Notes: generated by a model not told the origin, from the letters alone. Counted from the first letter of the stretch, positions 33,701 through 41,712 are shown. The stretch is DNA of 64,000 nt from JBGTSJ01 sp041940305 (GCA_041940305.1 JBGTSJ010000012.1:143109-207108); one strand, 5' to 3'. A program made the numbers and translations.

Positions 33701-34707
33701 TCCCACGCGTCGATCTCGCCGCCGGTCTGAGTCTTGTCCTTGAGACCCATGTAGTCGGGGTAGTCGTAGACGATTTCTTCCACCGTGGCGTACGGCGCCT
33801 GCTCGACCACGACGCTGTACCGCTGGCTGGTCGCGTCACCGGCCTGAATGACGTACGTAAAGTTCTGCAGCAGGCCCCGTCCGTTGGGACCGGCGAGCGT
33901 GCCGCGGAACCGGTTGAGTCCCTCGCCGGTGTCGCGCAGGGCCACCGGCTCATCCACCAGGCTGTGGTCCTGCATGGTCATCAGCAGGGTGACTTCGGAC
34001 GGGATCTCGCCGGCGAGGTCCGCCGTCACATCCAGCTGAGACCGGGCCAGCACCGACGTGTCACCGGGATCGACCTTGATGATCCGGGTCCGCGTTGCGA
34101 CCGGCGCATCGGAGACCGGGATGAGGGCCCGCAGGATCGAGGCCGAGATCGGCTTCGGCGAGAACACCGTGTACAGGCAGATCGCGACCACGACCGCCAG
34201 CAGCCCGTAGGCCAGCCGCATGAGCGGACGGCGATCGACGGCCTGCTCGACGTCCATCTGCGACAGCCGCAACGCGGCCCGCTTTTCCATCGCAGCGACG
34301 ATGTGCGGCGGCACGCGGCGTCCGGCGCGCTTCAGGTCTACGAGGGTCAGCAGGCTGCTCTTCAGTTCCGGCTGGGAGAACTCAATCTGCTTGGCCGCAT
34401 ACAGCGCCGTCACGCGCTGCAGGTAGGGATAGACGACCTTCCAGCCGATCCAGCCCACCACGAACCCGGCCAGTGCACCCAGCATCAGCGTTCGCGGCCA
34501 GTACCCGAACCCGCCCGGCACGACCCACTGGTCCAGCACCACGAACGCCAGCAGGTACGTCAGGACGACGAGCGCCACCGTGACCAGCGCCGTCAGCAGG
34601 TCAGTATGACGGATGCCGGCCCGCGTCTTGTTCACCTGGAAGTCGATGAACTCGTCGAAGTCCACGTATTTCTGCGATCCGCGAGGCTGATCGAGGGCCG
34701 TGGCCAT
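30715..34707 (-). CDS. Giant DUF4175-like membrane protein with long disordered region
   Basis: The protein has 1330 residues. ATG 34707 is favoured over an upstream TTG/ATG by an AGGAG site 7 nt away. Residues 1-200 contain three membrane segments (ALVTVALVVLTYLLAFVV; TLMLGALAGFVVGWIGW; YGLLAVVVAICLYTV). Residues about 200-530 are beta-rich, Ig-like repeats (VKVDPGDTSVLAR-like; YDYPDYMGLKDKTQTGG; PEIKLLHPASDVELP). About 535-1190 is a Gln/Gly/Ser/Asp/Pro-rich, very acidic disordered stretch, with a short coiled coil near 702-732 and nine tandem pentapeptides (GSGQQ-type, encoded at 31242-31376). The C-terminus (about 1190-1330) is helical, with RRATELVLKRLQDELQRGEV. The layout matches the DUF4175 group found beside VWA/BatA genes. 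Function unknown. Confidence 0.88.
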   Translation of the reverse strand: MATALDQPRGSQKYVDFDEFIDFQVNKTRAGIRHTDLLTALVTVALVVLTYLLAFVVLDQWVVPGGFGYWPRTLMLGALAGFVVGWIGWKVVYPYLQRVTALYAAKQIEFSQPELKSSLLTLVDLKRAGRRVPPHIVAAMEKRAALRLSQMDVEQAVDRRPLMRLAYGLLAVVVAICLYTVFSPKPISASILRALIPVSDAPVATRTRIIKVDPGDTSVLARSQLDVTADLAGEIPSEVTLLMTMQDHSLVDEPVALRDTGEGLNRFRGTLAGPNGRGLLQNFTYVIQAGDATSQRYSVVVEQAPYATVEEIVYDYPDYMGLKDKTQTGGEIDAWEGTDVTIRAVTNMPVATATVMKHQSEDTTLKGTEIAMSVTDGTRLTATFPLAFEADGTYEHFYRIIVRTESGKTDPVPRMYTLKIRRDLPPEIKLLHPASDVELPANGVLPYAYEASDPDFMLSSVRVLFEYKGQPLDAKTRSLYQAPPFRARMQGGDNIELSQFPLQPGDVLTFWLEARDNKEPSNVTVTPKFNIAVTEPAAQEEVQQRFDDERQMAEQRLEAARQPQQEAGESEDPQAGDEEPMGSADEAASDGEQNADDMSQSAPEDDPTAPRDRTPERNQDPQTGEQNGEQGEGSSAEQEGEGEGQSQPGAEGSTPSTQEGDMPPDGNSESTEGGNEGDGRQPSQQRGPGTQPGSRQERTQPGDRAADDEALQRFVDKYDSEIQKERERRQQEQGEPQPEGPPQDASQSDASSDNPPPDGTGNDPSGDMPNDGEGSTPRNDGSQSTPPNGNPSDPSQPREPADSASRDQSSTNPDESDSPTSDPSSEASGPGQDPSRPMTDGEQRSNDGTSNSGRPADPGMPPMNDGEGTSPGENRPADNANPDQARPGDGNDPGTPMPGDNPDAPTDRSGMPQDGNPSDSQDPATRSDERPDNPNPQGTPRETGGSERPNGARPPQGQRPGDSSQPGDRGSSPNDRQSERPPARTSEQPDGPDTSDPGEGRRDGQRSEQPASGEQGSSQQSSEGTQNGTQQGPGDSTSSPGSQTQSDGESGMPGDMPGEGSRSQPGGDQPSSEGASGQPEGDGSDAPMPSGDSSNPSSDGMPSEGGDMPSSGEQGSSEQGSGEQGSGEQGSGQQGSGQEGSGQQGSGDSGSGQQGSGESGSQPGPGSPSSGSRTGSGGSGDGSQAPNGGSGGAGGDLTPEQADLADKRRATELVLKRLQDELQRGEVSDEMLKDLGWTEDNLRDFMSRLEQRLADSGEDNSPAAEARRRQFQEILRGLDVGAESQRRDGATGDRPVEEGFAAPRRPAPSEFRADEEAFKQRLSRETAPRR
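31242..31376 (-). repeat. Nine 15-bp tandem repeats encoding GSGQQ-type pentapeptides
   Basis: Nine consecutive 15-bp units on the plus strand (from TCCCTTGCTGGCCGG at 31242 to TTCCCTGCTCTCCGC at 31376) encode G-S-(G/S)-(E/Q)-(Q/E) repeats inside the disordered part of the DUF4175-like protein. Unit length is constant at 15 bp but sequence varies by a few bases per unit, consistent with slippage-driven expansion. Confidence 0.85.
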
Positions 34708-34714
34708 GCCGGAA

Positions 34715-34719
34715 CTCCT
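34715..34719 (-). promoter_or_regulatory. Shine-Dalgarno AGGAG deciding the DUF4175 start
   Basis: On the minus strand AGGAG lies 7 nt before ATG 34707, supporting this start over the in-frame codon at 34740. Confidence 0.7.
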
Positions 34720-34727
34720 GCGTTGAC

Positions 34728-34748
34728 CGGCGGGACTCAATCCCGCCG
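34728..34748. repeat. CGGCGGGA / TCCCGCCG palindromic hairpin
   Basis: CGGCGGGA (34728-34735) and TCCCGCCG (34741-34748) pair around CTCAA, just upstream of the DUF4175-like start on the minus strand. Similar to the palindrome at 30677-30699 that follows the same gene's stop. Confidence 0.6.
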
Positions 34749-35083
34749 CTCGTTGGGCGCGTACCTTGTCCGTAGGTTCACTCTAATCTTACTCGACGCG
34801 CGGCACGTCGGAAATGTTCCGAAATCTTTGCGCGACCGGGATTTTCGGAAGTGCGAAGTCGACGGTGACGGCTCAAGGAAGTGAATTCAGGTGGTTGGGT
34901 TGCGCGGCAGGACGGCGGATTGAGGGCAAGGCGCGCGCTGTGCCTGCGTGCCGGGGGGTGTGATTCTTGCCGATTTCGCGCGCGTCTTGCGTGAATCTTG
35001 CGTTTGAACCGGTACTCGGCATGGGAGGTTGCAAAGGAGGCTCTACCCCCAAAGCGCGACGGTTGCGCGGCGAGCGACGCGGG
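34749..35083. other. 335-bp intergenic region
   Basis: No gene is supported here. The region separates the nitrilase stop (35084) from the DUF4175-like promoter region, both on the minus strand, and contains one imperfect inverted element (TTCCGAAATC near 34818 and GATTTTCGGAA near 34844). Open frames crossing it translate to atypical Arg/Ser-rich sequence and are rejected. Confidence 0.35.
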
Positions 35084-36160
35084 TCAGGGGGCGTGAGCGT
35101 TCCAGATCGGATCGAGCCGCGACGCCCAGCGGTCCCAGTCGGCGGTGAGAGCCAGGTTGATGGTCGCCAGTCCGAGAGCTTCCTGATCCGACGGCAGCAC
35201 CACGAGCGGCTCTCCGGAAGGTCCAACGATGACGCTGGTGCCATAGAAGCGGCCGGCGACCGCGTTGCAGCAGACGACCCACATCCGGTTCGACTGCGCG
35301 TAGCAGGCCGACGCATTGATCCGCGAAGTGTGACCGAGCCGGGGGTCGCCCGTCCCCGCATTGCACCACAGCAGCAGTTCCGCACCGGCCAGGCGCATGC
35401 GACGGATGCTCTCCGGGAACTCGCCGTCGAAACAGTTCGACAATCCGATGTGGCCATGACGGGTGTCGAAGACCGATGATCGCAGCGACGGATCCGGCTC
35501 CGTGAAGGGGACGGTTTCGAACGGGTGCGGCGAGAGCGGGTTCTTGCGGCGCGTGCCGAGCCAAGTTCCGTCGGCATCGATCAGGCCGATGGCGTTGAAG
35601 TACTTTTCTCCGTCCCGCTCCGAGAACCCGAATGCGACCACCATGTTTTCGCGCTGCGCGGCGGCTGCCAGTTGATCCAGTGCATCGCTTTGCCCGGGAA
35701 CATCGGCCAGGGCGTGGCTGACGGCGGCGGCCTCCGCAGGCGTGCCGTCCAACTGGTAGCCGGGCAGACAAAGTTCTGGAAAGGCAAGGACTTCCACACC
35801 GTGCTCGGCCGCGACGCTGATGGATTTCAGCATGCGGCCGAGGTTGGCAAGCTTCCCCTGTTCGCCGTCGCAATGATTGCTCATCTGGCAGGCGGCGACG
35901 GTGAGCGGGCGCGCGCCGGCTTCTGTCAGGGACTGAGAAACACGCTGATGCTCGGCCGCACTCCGCTGCATAATACGCTCGGGGTGCTGCGGCTCAATCT
36001 CACGAATGACGGGAAGTTCGCCGCCGGCGGGATTCCCGGCGGGTGTGGCCGCTTCCGCCGCAATGGCGGTTGAAGGGCCGGAGGCTGTGCCGCAAGCTGA
36101 CGCCGTGACGACGGCGGCGGTCTGGTGAAGGAATGTCCGTCGCGTGGTCTTGTTGCTCAT
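35084..36160 (-). CDS. Tat-exported carbon-nitrogen hydrolase (nitrilase superfamily)
   Basis: This 358-residue protein starts at ATG 36160, placing a Tat signal at the N-terminus (NKTTRRTFLHQTAAVVTASA). The nitrilase-superfamily triad is visible: Glu in LAFPELCLPGYQ, Lys in GTRRKNPLSPH and Cys243 in IGLSNCFDGEFPES, followed by LAGAELLLWCNAG. Such enzymes hydrolyse nitriles, amides or carbamoyl groups; the branch cannot be fixed from sequence alone. Export to the periplasm is unusual for this family and is inferred from the twin-Arg motif. The gene sits between the VWA gene cluster and the DUF4175-like gene, on the same strand. Confidence 0.88.
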   Translation of the reverse strand: MSNKTTRRTFLHQTAAVVTASACGTASGPSTAIAAEAATPAGNPAGGELPVIREIEPQHPERIMQRSAAEHQRVSQSLTEAGARPLTVAACQMSNHCDGEQGKLANLGRMLKSISVAAEHGVEVLAFPELCLPGYQLDGTPAEAAAVSHALADVPGQSDALDQLAAAAQRENMVVAFGFSERDGEKYFNAIGLIDADGTWLGTRRKNPLSPHPFETVPFTEPDPSLRSSVFDTRHGHIGLSNCFDGEFPESIRRMRLAGAELLLWCNAGTGDPRLGHTSRINASACYAQSNRMWVVCCNAVAGRFYGTSVIVGPSGEPLVVLPSDQEALGLATINLALTADWDRWASRLDPIWNAHAP

Positions 36161-36230
36161 GTGTGCAGCGCGGATCTGAGTTGGGCCGATTGCAGTCGGC
36201 AGGCGTGCAGTTGCGGGCAATGGCTGTGGA

Positions 36231-36299
36231 CCCTCACCCCCAACCCCTCTCCCGCGATGACACCCAATCGTGATCGCCGCGGCTCGCGCGGGAGAGGGG
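36231..36299. repeat. CCCTCACCCCCAACCCCTCT intergenic repeat with 13-bp hairpin
   Basis: The pyrimidine-rich string starts at 36231; within it CCCCTCTCCCGCG (36244-36256) pairs perfectly with CGCGGGAGAGGGG (36287-36299). It follows the minus-strand stop at 36320 by about 20 bp. It resembles a widespread dispersed intergenic element (from memory, not searched) and may double as a transcription end. Confidence 0.6.
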
Positions 36300-36319
36300 G
36301 GAATGGATGTCGGGAGCTG

Positions 36320-38596
36320 CTACACGAGACCACGGCGTTTTCTTACGAACCATTCGGTGGTCAGCAGCAGGACGAAGACCAGCAGCAGGGGCCAGTTGTC
36401 CCAGAGGTTGATCTGGGTCTGGCGGGTGATCTCAGTGGAGATGCCCTGCTCGAGGAGTTCGGTGAGGAACGGGCCGAACTGCTCGGCGGGGAGCGGGACG
36501 GCGCCGGTGATGGTGGCGATCTCGGCCATCAGGTCGGGGTCGGCGGCCGGGTTGTCGAGTTCGAGATCGCGCGCGTCCACGATGAAGCGGGTCATCGCCG
36601 GGAGGCCGATGGCGGAGCCGTCTTTCGTGGCGGTCACGGTCACCCAGTAGTCGCCCGGGTCCTGCGTGCTGCGGAATTCGGCGAGTCCCTCTTCGCCGCC
36701 GCGGAGGACGGTGACGTTCTCGCGTTCGCCGTCCGGCTTGAGGACTTCGACCTTGAACTCGGCGTCGGCGATCGGCTGCCGCTGGGCGTCGCGGGCGCCG
36801 AACGTGACCGGGATGGACGCACCGGGGGCGAAGTTGCGGGGGTCGATGCGGACCCAGACTGGGGAGTCGGTGTCGAGTTCCTTGCGGGCCAGCCAGAGGA
36901 TGAGCTGCTGCCAGAAGCGTTGATGGACGTCTTCGTGGCCGTGGGTGTACCAGCGATAGGTGTCATCTGCGGCGAAGGCGACGACGCGGGCGCGGCCGGT
37001 GTCGGTGGCGAACAGCAGCGGGACCTCGTCGGGCGACATGGCGAGCAGTTCGACGTTGGCGCTCTTCTCGACCAGCTTCGTCGCGCCGCCGAGCGGGGGA
37101 AGCGTGCGCCAGATGCGGTCGTTGTCGCGCGGGGCGATCTGCATCAGGTAATGGCGGAGGCCGTCGGGGGCGGGGATCATCTGCAGGCTGCGATTGTGGT
37201 GTCGCGTGGGATCGACCTGGCCCGGCTGCAGCGTTTCCGAGGGCGACATGAGAACGGGGAGGAGATCGCGGAGCGGGGTCGCCCCGTAGCCCCCCGTGCC
37301 GAAGTTGTGCAGGCCGCCGATCATCGCCAGTCCCGCCCCCTCATTGACGCGGGCGGCGAGCTGATTCATCAGTCCCCCCTGCTCGAATACCGAAGCGGGG
37401 ACGTCGCCGATGATGTACACGTCGTACTCGCCGGCCGAGAACAGGGCGGGATCGAGCCGCGTGGAGGACTGCAGCGGGCCGGACAGAACCACCTGCCAGT
37501 CGAGCTGGATCTGCGAGGTCTCGTTCAGCCGCGTGATGAACTTCGGCTCGGGGCGGAGGATGTCGAAGTACGCGACCTTGAGCCCCCCCTTGCGGACGGT
37601 GATCAGTGTTTCGACGCGGTTGTTGTTGACCTTCAGTTCGCCGTCGAGCGGAACGGCTTCGATGGCGAGCTTGTATTCGCCGGCACGCTCGGCGACGAAC
37701 GACAGGTTGACCGGGATGACGGCCGCGTTGTCGCGCGTCTCGATTTCGATGAACGGGCGGGCGTCGGACGATAACGGGATGTCCACGAGCGGGCCGCTCT
37801 CGCCGGCGCTCTTACCGGTGCGGTCCTCGAGCAGCAGCCGCACGCGCACCTTGCGGCCGGCGGCGCCAATCAGCCGGACCTGCGCCTGCACGGGCGTCGT
37901 CTTCTTCTCGAACGTGTCGGGCGACACCAGCACGTCTTCGACGGCCAGGTCGATCCCGGCGGTGGACAACTCCGACGTGCCGTAGAGCACCGTGTGAATC
38001 TGAACGCCGCGCTGCTCGGCGATGCGGCGTGCGGCGGCGCGTGGGTCGATATCCTCCTCGCCGATGGCCCGCTGGGCGCCGTCGCTCATCAGCAGGACGC
38101 CGATCAGCCGCTTGCCGGCATCGTCGCGGCGGAGGTCGTCGAGGACTTTTCCCAGAGACGTGTACTGCCCCTGCGTCTCGGGACCCGGCTGTTCGGTCGG
38201 CAGCAGTTCCGTATGGAAGTCGACAAAGCGGATCTCGAGCTTCTCGGCGAGTTCGTCAAGCGGCTCCTGGCTTTCGCTGAGTGTGCGGAGCACGGCGTCG
38301 CGGCGGGTGACGCCGCCGGGACCGTCGGGCGTCGTCATGCTGCGGCTGACGTCGGTGAGGATCACCAGCTGCGCCGCCTGCGAGTCGATCTCGGTGAACC
38401 GCACCGACGGCCGGAACAGGGCCCAGATGAGCAGCAGCGCCGCGGCCAGCCGCATGCCCAGCAGTGTTCGCCGCCAGAACGGCGCGAGATGCCGCACGCG
38501 CGGCGGATACGTGATTAATACCACAGCCACGAGCGCAACAGCGGCGAGAACCGTCAGCGGCCACGACCAGACAGGCTCGGCGATGAATCTGGGCAC
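36320..38596 (-). CDS. VWA-domain membrane protein with glutamine-amidotransferase-like domain (Bat-type)
   Basis: This 758-residue protein starts at GTG 38596. Two N-terminal membrane helices (WPLTVLAAVALVAVVLITY; MRLAAALLLIWALFRP) precede a VWA domain (about residues 75-220) with an intact MIDAS start DVSRSM and VLLMSDGAQ. A beta-rich CARDB/Ig-like region follows (about 235-350), then a GATase-like Rossmann segment (YDVYIIGDVPASVF; GAGLAMIGGLHNFGTGG) that lacks an obvious nucleophilic Cys. A single C-terminal helix (WPLLLVFVLLLTTEWFVRKR) ends the protein. The layout matches membrane VWA proteins of the BatA/B group. Role unknown; probably complex assembly in the cell envelope. Confidence 0.88.
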   Translation of the reverse strand: MPRFIAEPVWSWPLTVLAAVALVAVVLITYPPRVRHLAPFWRRTLLGMRLAAALLLIWALFRPSVRFTEIDSQAAQLVILTDVSRSMTTPDGPGGVTRRDAVLRTLSESQEPLDELAEKLEIRFVDFHTELLPTEQPGPETQGQYTSLGKVLDDLRRDDAGKRLIGVLLMSDGAQRAIGEEDIDPRAAARRIAEQRGVQIHTVLYGTSELSTAGIDLAVEDVLVSPDTFEKKTTPVQAQVRLIGAAGRKVRVRLLLEDRTGKSAGESGPLVDIPLSSDARPFIEIETRDNAAVIPVNLSFVAERAGEYKLAIEAVPLDGELKVNNNRVETLITVRKGGLKVAYFDILRPEPKFITRLNETSQIQLDWQVVLSGPLQSSTRLDPALFSAGEYDVYIIGDVPASVFEQGGLMNQLAARVNEGAGLAMIGGLHNFGTGGYGATPLRDLLPVLMSPSETLQPGQVDPTRHHNRSLQMIPAPDGLRHYLMQIAPRDNDRIWRTLPPLGGATKLVEKSANVELLAMSPDEVPLLFATDTGRARVVAFAADDTYRWYTHGHEDVHQRFWQQLILWLARKELDTDSPVWVRIDPRNFAPGASIPVTFGARDAQRQPIADAEFKVEVLKPDGERENVTVLRGGEEGLAEFRSTQDPGDYWVTVTATKDGSAIGLPAMTRFIVDARDLELDNPAADPDLMAEIATITGAVPLPAEQFGPFLTELLEQGISTEITRQTQINLWDNWPLLLVFVLLLTTEWFVRKRRGLV

Positions 38597-38605
38597 TGGG
38601 AAAGG

Positions 38606-38742
38606 GGGGCCGCGGATGACGCGGATTAAGCGGACTTGCGCGGATCAGAACATTGAACATCGACAGCTCGATGCAGTACGTACATCACCATGACTTCTTA
38701 CTTTCTGCGAAAATCCGCCAGCTCCGCGTCATCCGCGGCCCC
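38606..38742. repeat. Long inverted repeat CGCGGATGACGCGGA between two VWA genes
   Basis: The 20-nt core GGGGCCGCGGATGACGCGGA at 38606-38625 is perfectly reverse-complemented at 38723-38742; similarity continues inward for about 20 nt with mismatches (repeated GCGGAT units). The right arm begins 3 bp after the stop of the upstream gene (38746) and the left arm ends 9 bp before the next start (38596), so the element fills nearly all of the 149-bp gap. Confidence 0.75.
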
Positions 38743-38745
38743 TTT

Positions 38746-41211
38746 TCAACCCGCCGTGGTCGCCGGTTCCAGCGCCGTACGTCCCGCGGGGCCGCTTTCG
38801 TCGGTCGACTCGTAAAACCGGTTCGCGACGAGGTGTTCGCCGCAGAAGGCGAGGACGGCGAGCAGCATGATCACGGGGAATACTTCCTTGCCGATGTCGG
38901 AGAGGTTGATATTGGCTTCCAGCTCGCCGATGTCGCGGGCGACCTGGTAGCGGTCCTTGCCGAGCAGGTCCTCGAAGCTCTCGCGCGTCATACGGGTGAA
39001 GTCGCTCTCCTCCGCGGGTGCGTTGACGCTGAAACCGACGAGCGCCGGCGTGTTGCCCGACGGCGCGAGCTCGTAATGGCCGACCAGCCGGGCGTCGTCG
39101 ATGTTGATGCGGGTCGCATCGGCCGGCACGGTGCGGCGGGTCTGTGTGAGATCGGGCCGGCGGAGCAGCAGTTGCCGCTCGTGATCCGACGCGGGCAGCA
39201 GCAGGGTGACGGTCTCGCCGGCCTCGACGTTGTAGACGTTGTCCGTCAGTCGCGCGAGGTATTCGGTCATCGGCTGCGCGAGCGCGAGCCAGGCCCAGCC
39301 GTTTACCATGATGGGCAGCGTGTTCCAGCGCCGGAGCGGATGCTTGGGATCAACCGCGGTGGTGAAGACCAGCACGCGTCCCTTTCCGTGCAGTCGCTCG
39401 ATCAGCGCGGGCGAGCGCTCGTCGTTCGTGTAGGTCATCAGCACCGACGAACCCTGTGCCGGCTGCACCTTCCAGAATTTGTAAACTTCGGCTTCGTTCT
39501 CGAGGATGGCGACGGCGCCGCGGTCCTCCATGTCCTTGATCTTGCGGAGCGCGGGATGGCCGACGCCGTCGAGGCTCAGGCGGAAGTCGCCGCGGGCGTA
39601 GGCGAGCAGTTCGGCCGGGAGAAACGCCTGCGCCTGGCCGCGGTTGTAGGAGACGGAGTCGATCGATTCATCTCCCAGGAAGATGGCGAGGCCGCCGCCG
39701 CCGTCGACGAACTGGGCGAGCCGATGCCACTGCTCGTCGCTGAGTTCGGGGACGTTGATCAGCGAGATCACGTCGTACTGCTGCAGTGCGGTCGTCGAGA
39801 GCCGGCTGGGAGGCGCGAACTCGGTGGCGAACTTGACCTCTTCTCCGGGATTGAGCGTGTACAGCCAGATCGAAGCGTCCTGCCGGCTGGGCGCGACGAC
39901 AAGCACCTTGGGCGGCGCGCCGATCTCCACCGTGAAGTGCCGGACGTCGTCGAAACCGAGCGGATCGCTCGACACAAGCCGCACTTCACCCTGGACCACC
40001 GGACCGATCAGCGAGGAGAGCGTGTCGAACTCGACCCGCTGCGGCTCACCCGATTCCAGGCTCACCGTGCGACGGCCCTGCGTGATGGAACGGCCGTTGC
40101 CGTCGGCCACTGACAGCTCGATCGTCCGCTCTCCTCCGGGAATGCCGATGCCGTCCACCGTCGCGGCGACGACCAGGCTGCCTCCCTGCGGGATGCGCTG
40201 CCGCGAGAGCGAGACGTTGGTAACAGCCACGTTCTGCGGATGCCGCTCGCCGACATCGACTAGATAAACGGACACGTCTTCCAGCCGTTCGATCTCATTC
40301 CGCAGCAGTTGGGAGCCGGCCGTTCGCCAGGCGGTTTCGGCGAGGTCGGTAAAGACGTAGACGCGGCGGACGTAGCGGTCGCGGCGGGAATCGGCAGGAA
40401 CCGAACCCTGCTCGTCCAGCTTCTCGCGGCGGTCATCCTCCTGGGTGAGCAGCGCGGTGCGGAGGCGGTCGTTCAGCGGAATGCGGACCGGCTGCAGCTC
40501 CAGTGCATCAATCCGCGCCTGGGCGGAGCCGAGTGTGGTCTGAAAGATCACCGGGTTGTCGTTGGACACATCCGCGACGGCGACCCGGCTGCCGGACGGC
40601 AACGCGCCGAGGTGCTCAACGGCGATCTGCCGCGCCAAGTCCAGACGCGTCTTGCCTTCCTGCTGATATCCCATGCTGAAGGACGTATCGAACAGAAACA
40701 CGGCCGCGACCGGGACGTCGATCCGTGCACCCGGCGGCGGAGCGGTGATCTCGGCCGCAACGCGCCGTTGATACGGGAGTCCGACGGCGAGCAGCAGAGC
40801 GAGGAGCGTCAGTCCGGTGGTCCAGCCGCGCAGCGATGAACGCCGCGATACGTATTCGTATCGGGGCAGCCGGCTGCGCCAACGGCTGAGCACAAAAAAG
40901 TACACGGCCACCGCCCCCGCGATCACGGCGAACAGCGTGACGGTCTCACCCAGGCTGAGAGAGTAGTTCGCGGCGGGAAGCGAGGGGCGGGCGATGGCGA
41001 ACACCAGCAGGCCGATGGCGAGCATCCGCAGGAGCAGCAGCCAGATGTGCCGCAACCGCAGCCGCCGCGAGTTCTGCTTGCGGCGCTGCTGAATTAGCCG
41101 CATCGCCGGGAAGATGAGCTTCTTCGGCTTCTGGCGCAGCAGCAGGTGCAGGATGACCGGCAGCGCGACCAGTCCCAGCCCGATCAGAATTCCCGGATGC
41201 AGCAGCGACAT
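38746..41211 (-). CDS. BatA/VWA-type membrane protein
   Basis: This 821-residue protein begins with a BatA-type N-terminus (HPGILIGLGLVALPVILHLL, then PKKLIFPAMRLIQQRRKQ and RHIWLLLLRMLAIGLLVFA), followed by a further membrane helix pair near residues 85-150. A VWA-like domain has MIDAS start DTSFSM at about residue 180 and RVYVFTDLAETAW. A CARDB-type region and a GATase-like Rossmann segment (YDVISLINVPELSDEQW; GGGGLAIFLGDESID) follow, and a last membrane helix (EVFPVIMLLAVLAFCGEHL) near the end. An AGGTG site precedes ATG 41211 by about 4 nt. It is part of the three-gene VWA run with 36320-38596 and 41713-43965. Confidence 0.88.
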   Translation of the reverse strand: MSLLHPGILIGLGLVALPVILHLLLRQKPKKLIFPAMRLIQQRRKQNSRRLRLRHIWLLLLRMLAIGLLVFAIARPSLPAANYSLSLGETVTLFAVIAGAVAVYFFVLSRWRSRLPRYEYVSRRSSLRGWTTGLTLLALLLAVGLPYQRRVAAEITAPPPGARIDVPVAAVFLFDTSFSMGYQQEGKTRLDLARQIAVEHLGALPSGSRVAVADVSNDNPVIFQTTLGSAQARIDALELQPVRIPLNDRLRTALLTQEDDRREKLDEQGSVPADSRRDRYVRRVYVFTDLAETAWRTAGSQLLRNEIERLEDVSVYLVDVGERHPQNVAVTNVSLSRQRIPQGGSLVVAATVDGIGIPGGERTIELSVADGNGRSITQGRRTVSLESGEPQRVEFDTLSSLIGPVVQGEVRLVSSDPLGFDDVRHFTVEIGAPPKVLVVAPSRQDASIWLYTLNPGEEVKFATEFAPPSRLSTTALQQYDVISLINVPELSDEQWHRLAQFVDGGGGLAIFLGDESIDSVSYNRGQAQAFLPAELLAYARGDFRLSLDGVGHPALRKIKDMEDRGAVAILENEAEVYKFWKVQPAQGSSVLMTYTNDERSPALIERLHGKGRVLVFTTAVDPKHPLRRWNTLPIMVNGWAWLALAQPMTEYLARLTDNVYNVEAGETVTLLLPASDHERQLLLRRPDLTQTRRTVPADATRINIDDARLVGHYELAPSGNTPALVGFSVNAPAEESDFTRMTRESFEDLLGKDRYQVARDIGELEANINLSDIGKEVFPVIMLLAVLAFCGEHLVANRFYESTDESGPAGRTALEPATTAG

Positions 41212-41313
41212 GTCACCTGGCGATGGCAGGAAACGATCCGTCCATCCGCCATTCTAGACCACCGCCGCCGAATCTGGGACACCCGCCGGGGCAATTCGTT
41301 ATTGATGCGGGGA

Positions 41314-41695
41314 GAACCGCGAAAGGCCGCGAAATCGGCGAAAGTAAGAGGACAGCTGGGCGGCGATGACGGAGCATGGAAATGGAAAGGAGAACCACGG
41401 AATACACGGAATACGCGGAAAGCAACCGAATCATCGCCTTCTCAGACATGACCCTTGAAGGAGCGCAAGCGGCTCGCCCGCGCTTACATCAGCTTCTCGA
41501 TCTTTCCGCTTCTTCCGTGTATTCCGTGGTTCCTCCCTTCAAGCCGACAGGATCGAGGGGGACCAGTGAAGCGTTCGCGCCGGGCAGGTCCATTGCGACG
41601 GCCAACGATCGCACCTCCACAAATGGGAGTCCGAGTCCATTTCGCAGACAACTCAACTCGCCCCCTTTTCGCCGTTTTCGCGTCTTTCGCGGTTC
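41314..41695. repeat. Outer inverted repeat (AACCGCGAAAG type) in a 501-bp gap
   Basis: The 31-nt arm 41314-41344 (GAACCGCGAAAGGCCGCGAA...) and the reverse complement of 41666-41695 share the first 12 nt exactly and continue with one single-base indel and few mismatches. They enclose a second, unrelated inverted pair at 41392-41532. The core equals that of the repeat at 1256-1341. The gap (41212-41712) contains no supported gene. Confidence 0.75.
41392..41532. repeat. Inner inverted repeat of CACGGAATA nonamers
   Basis: The arm 41392-41422 reads GAAC followed by nonamers CACGGAATA, CACGGAATA, CGCGGAAAG; the reverse complement of 41502-41532 matches it at 29 of 31 positions. The spacer is 79 nt. 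It lies inside the outer inverted repeat 41314-41695, giving a nested palindrome between two VWA genes on the same strand. Confidence 0.8.
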
Positions 41696-41712
41696 CACTC
41701 TTTCGAGCGCCC

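Noticed and set aside
32818..34884. 688-codon plus-strand frame opposite the DUF4175 gene
   Set aside because: Opposes the N-terminal half with clear membrane helices and Ig-like strands on the minus strand; His/Arg-rich shadow.
41213..41449. 78-codon minus-strand frame and others in the VWA intergenic gap
   Set aside because: They cross the nested inverted repeats and read out repeat sequence; no coding character.
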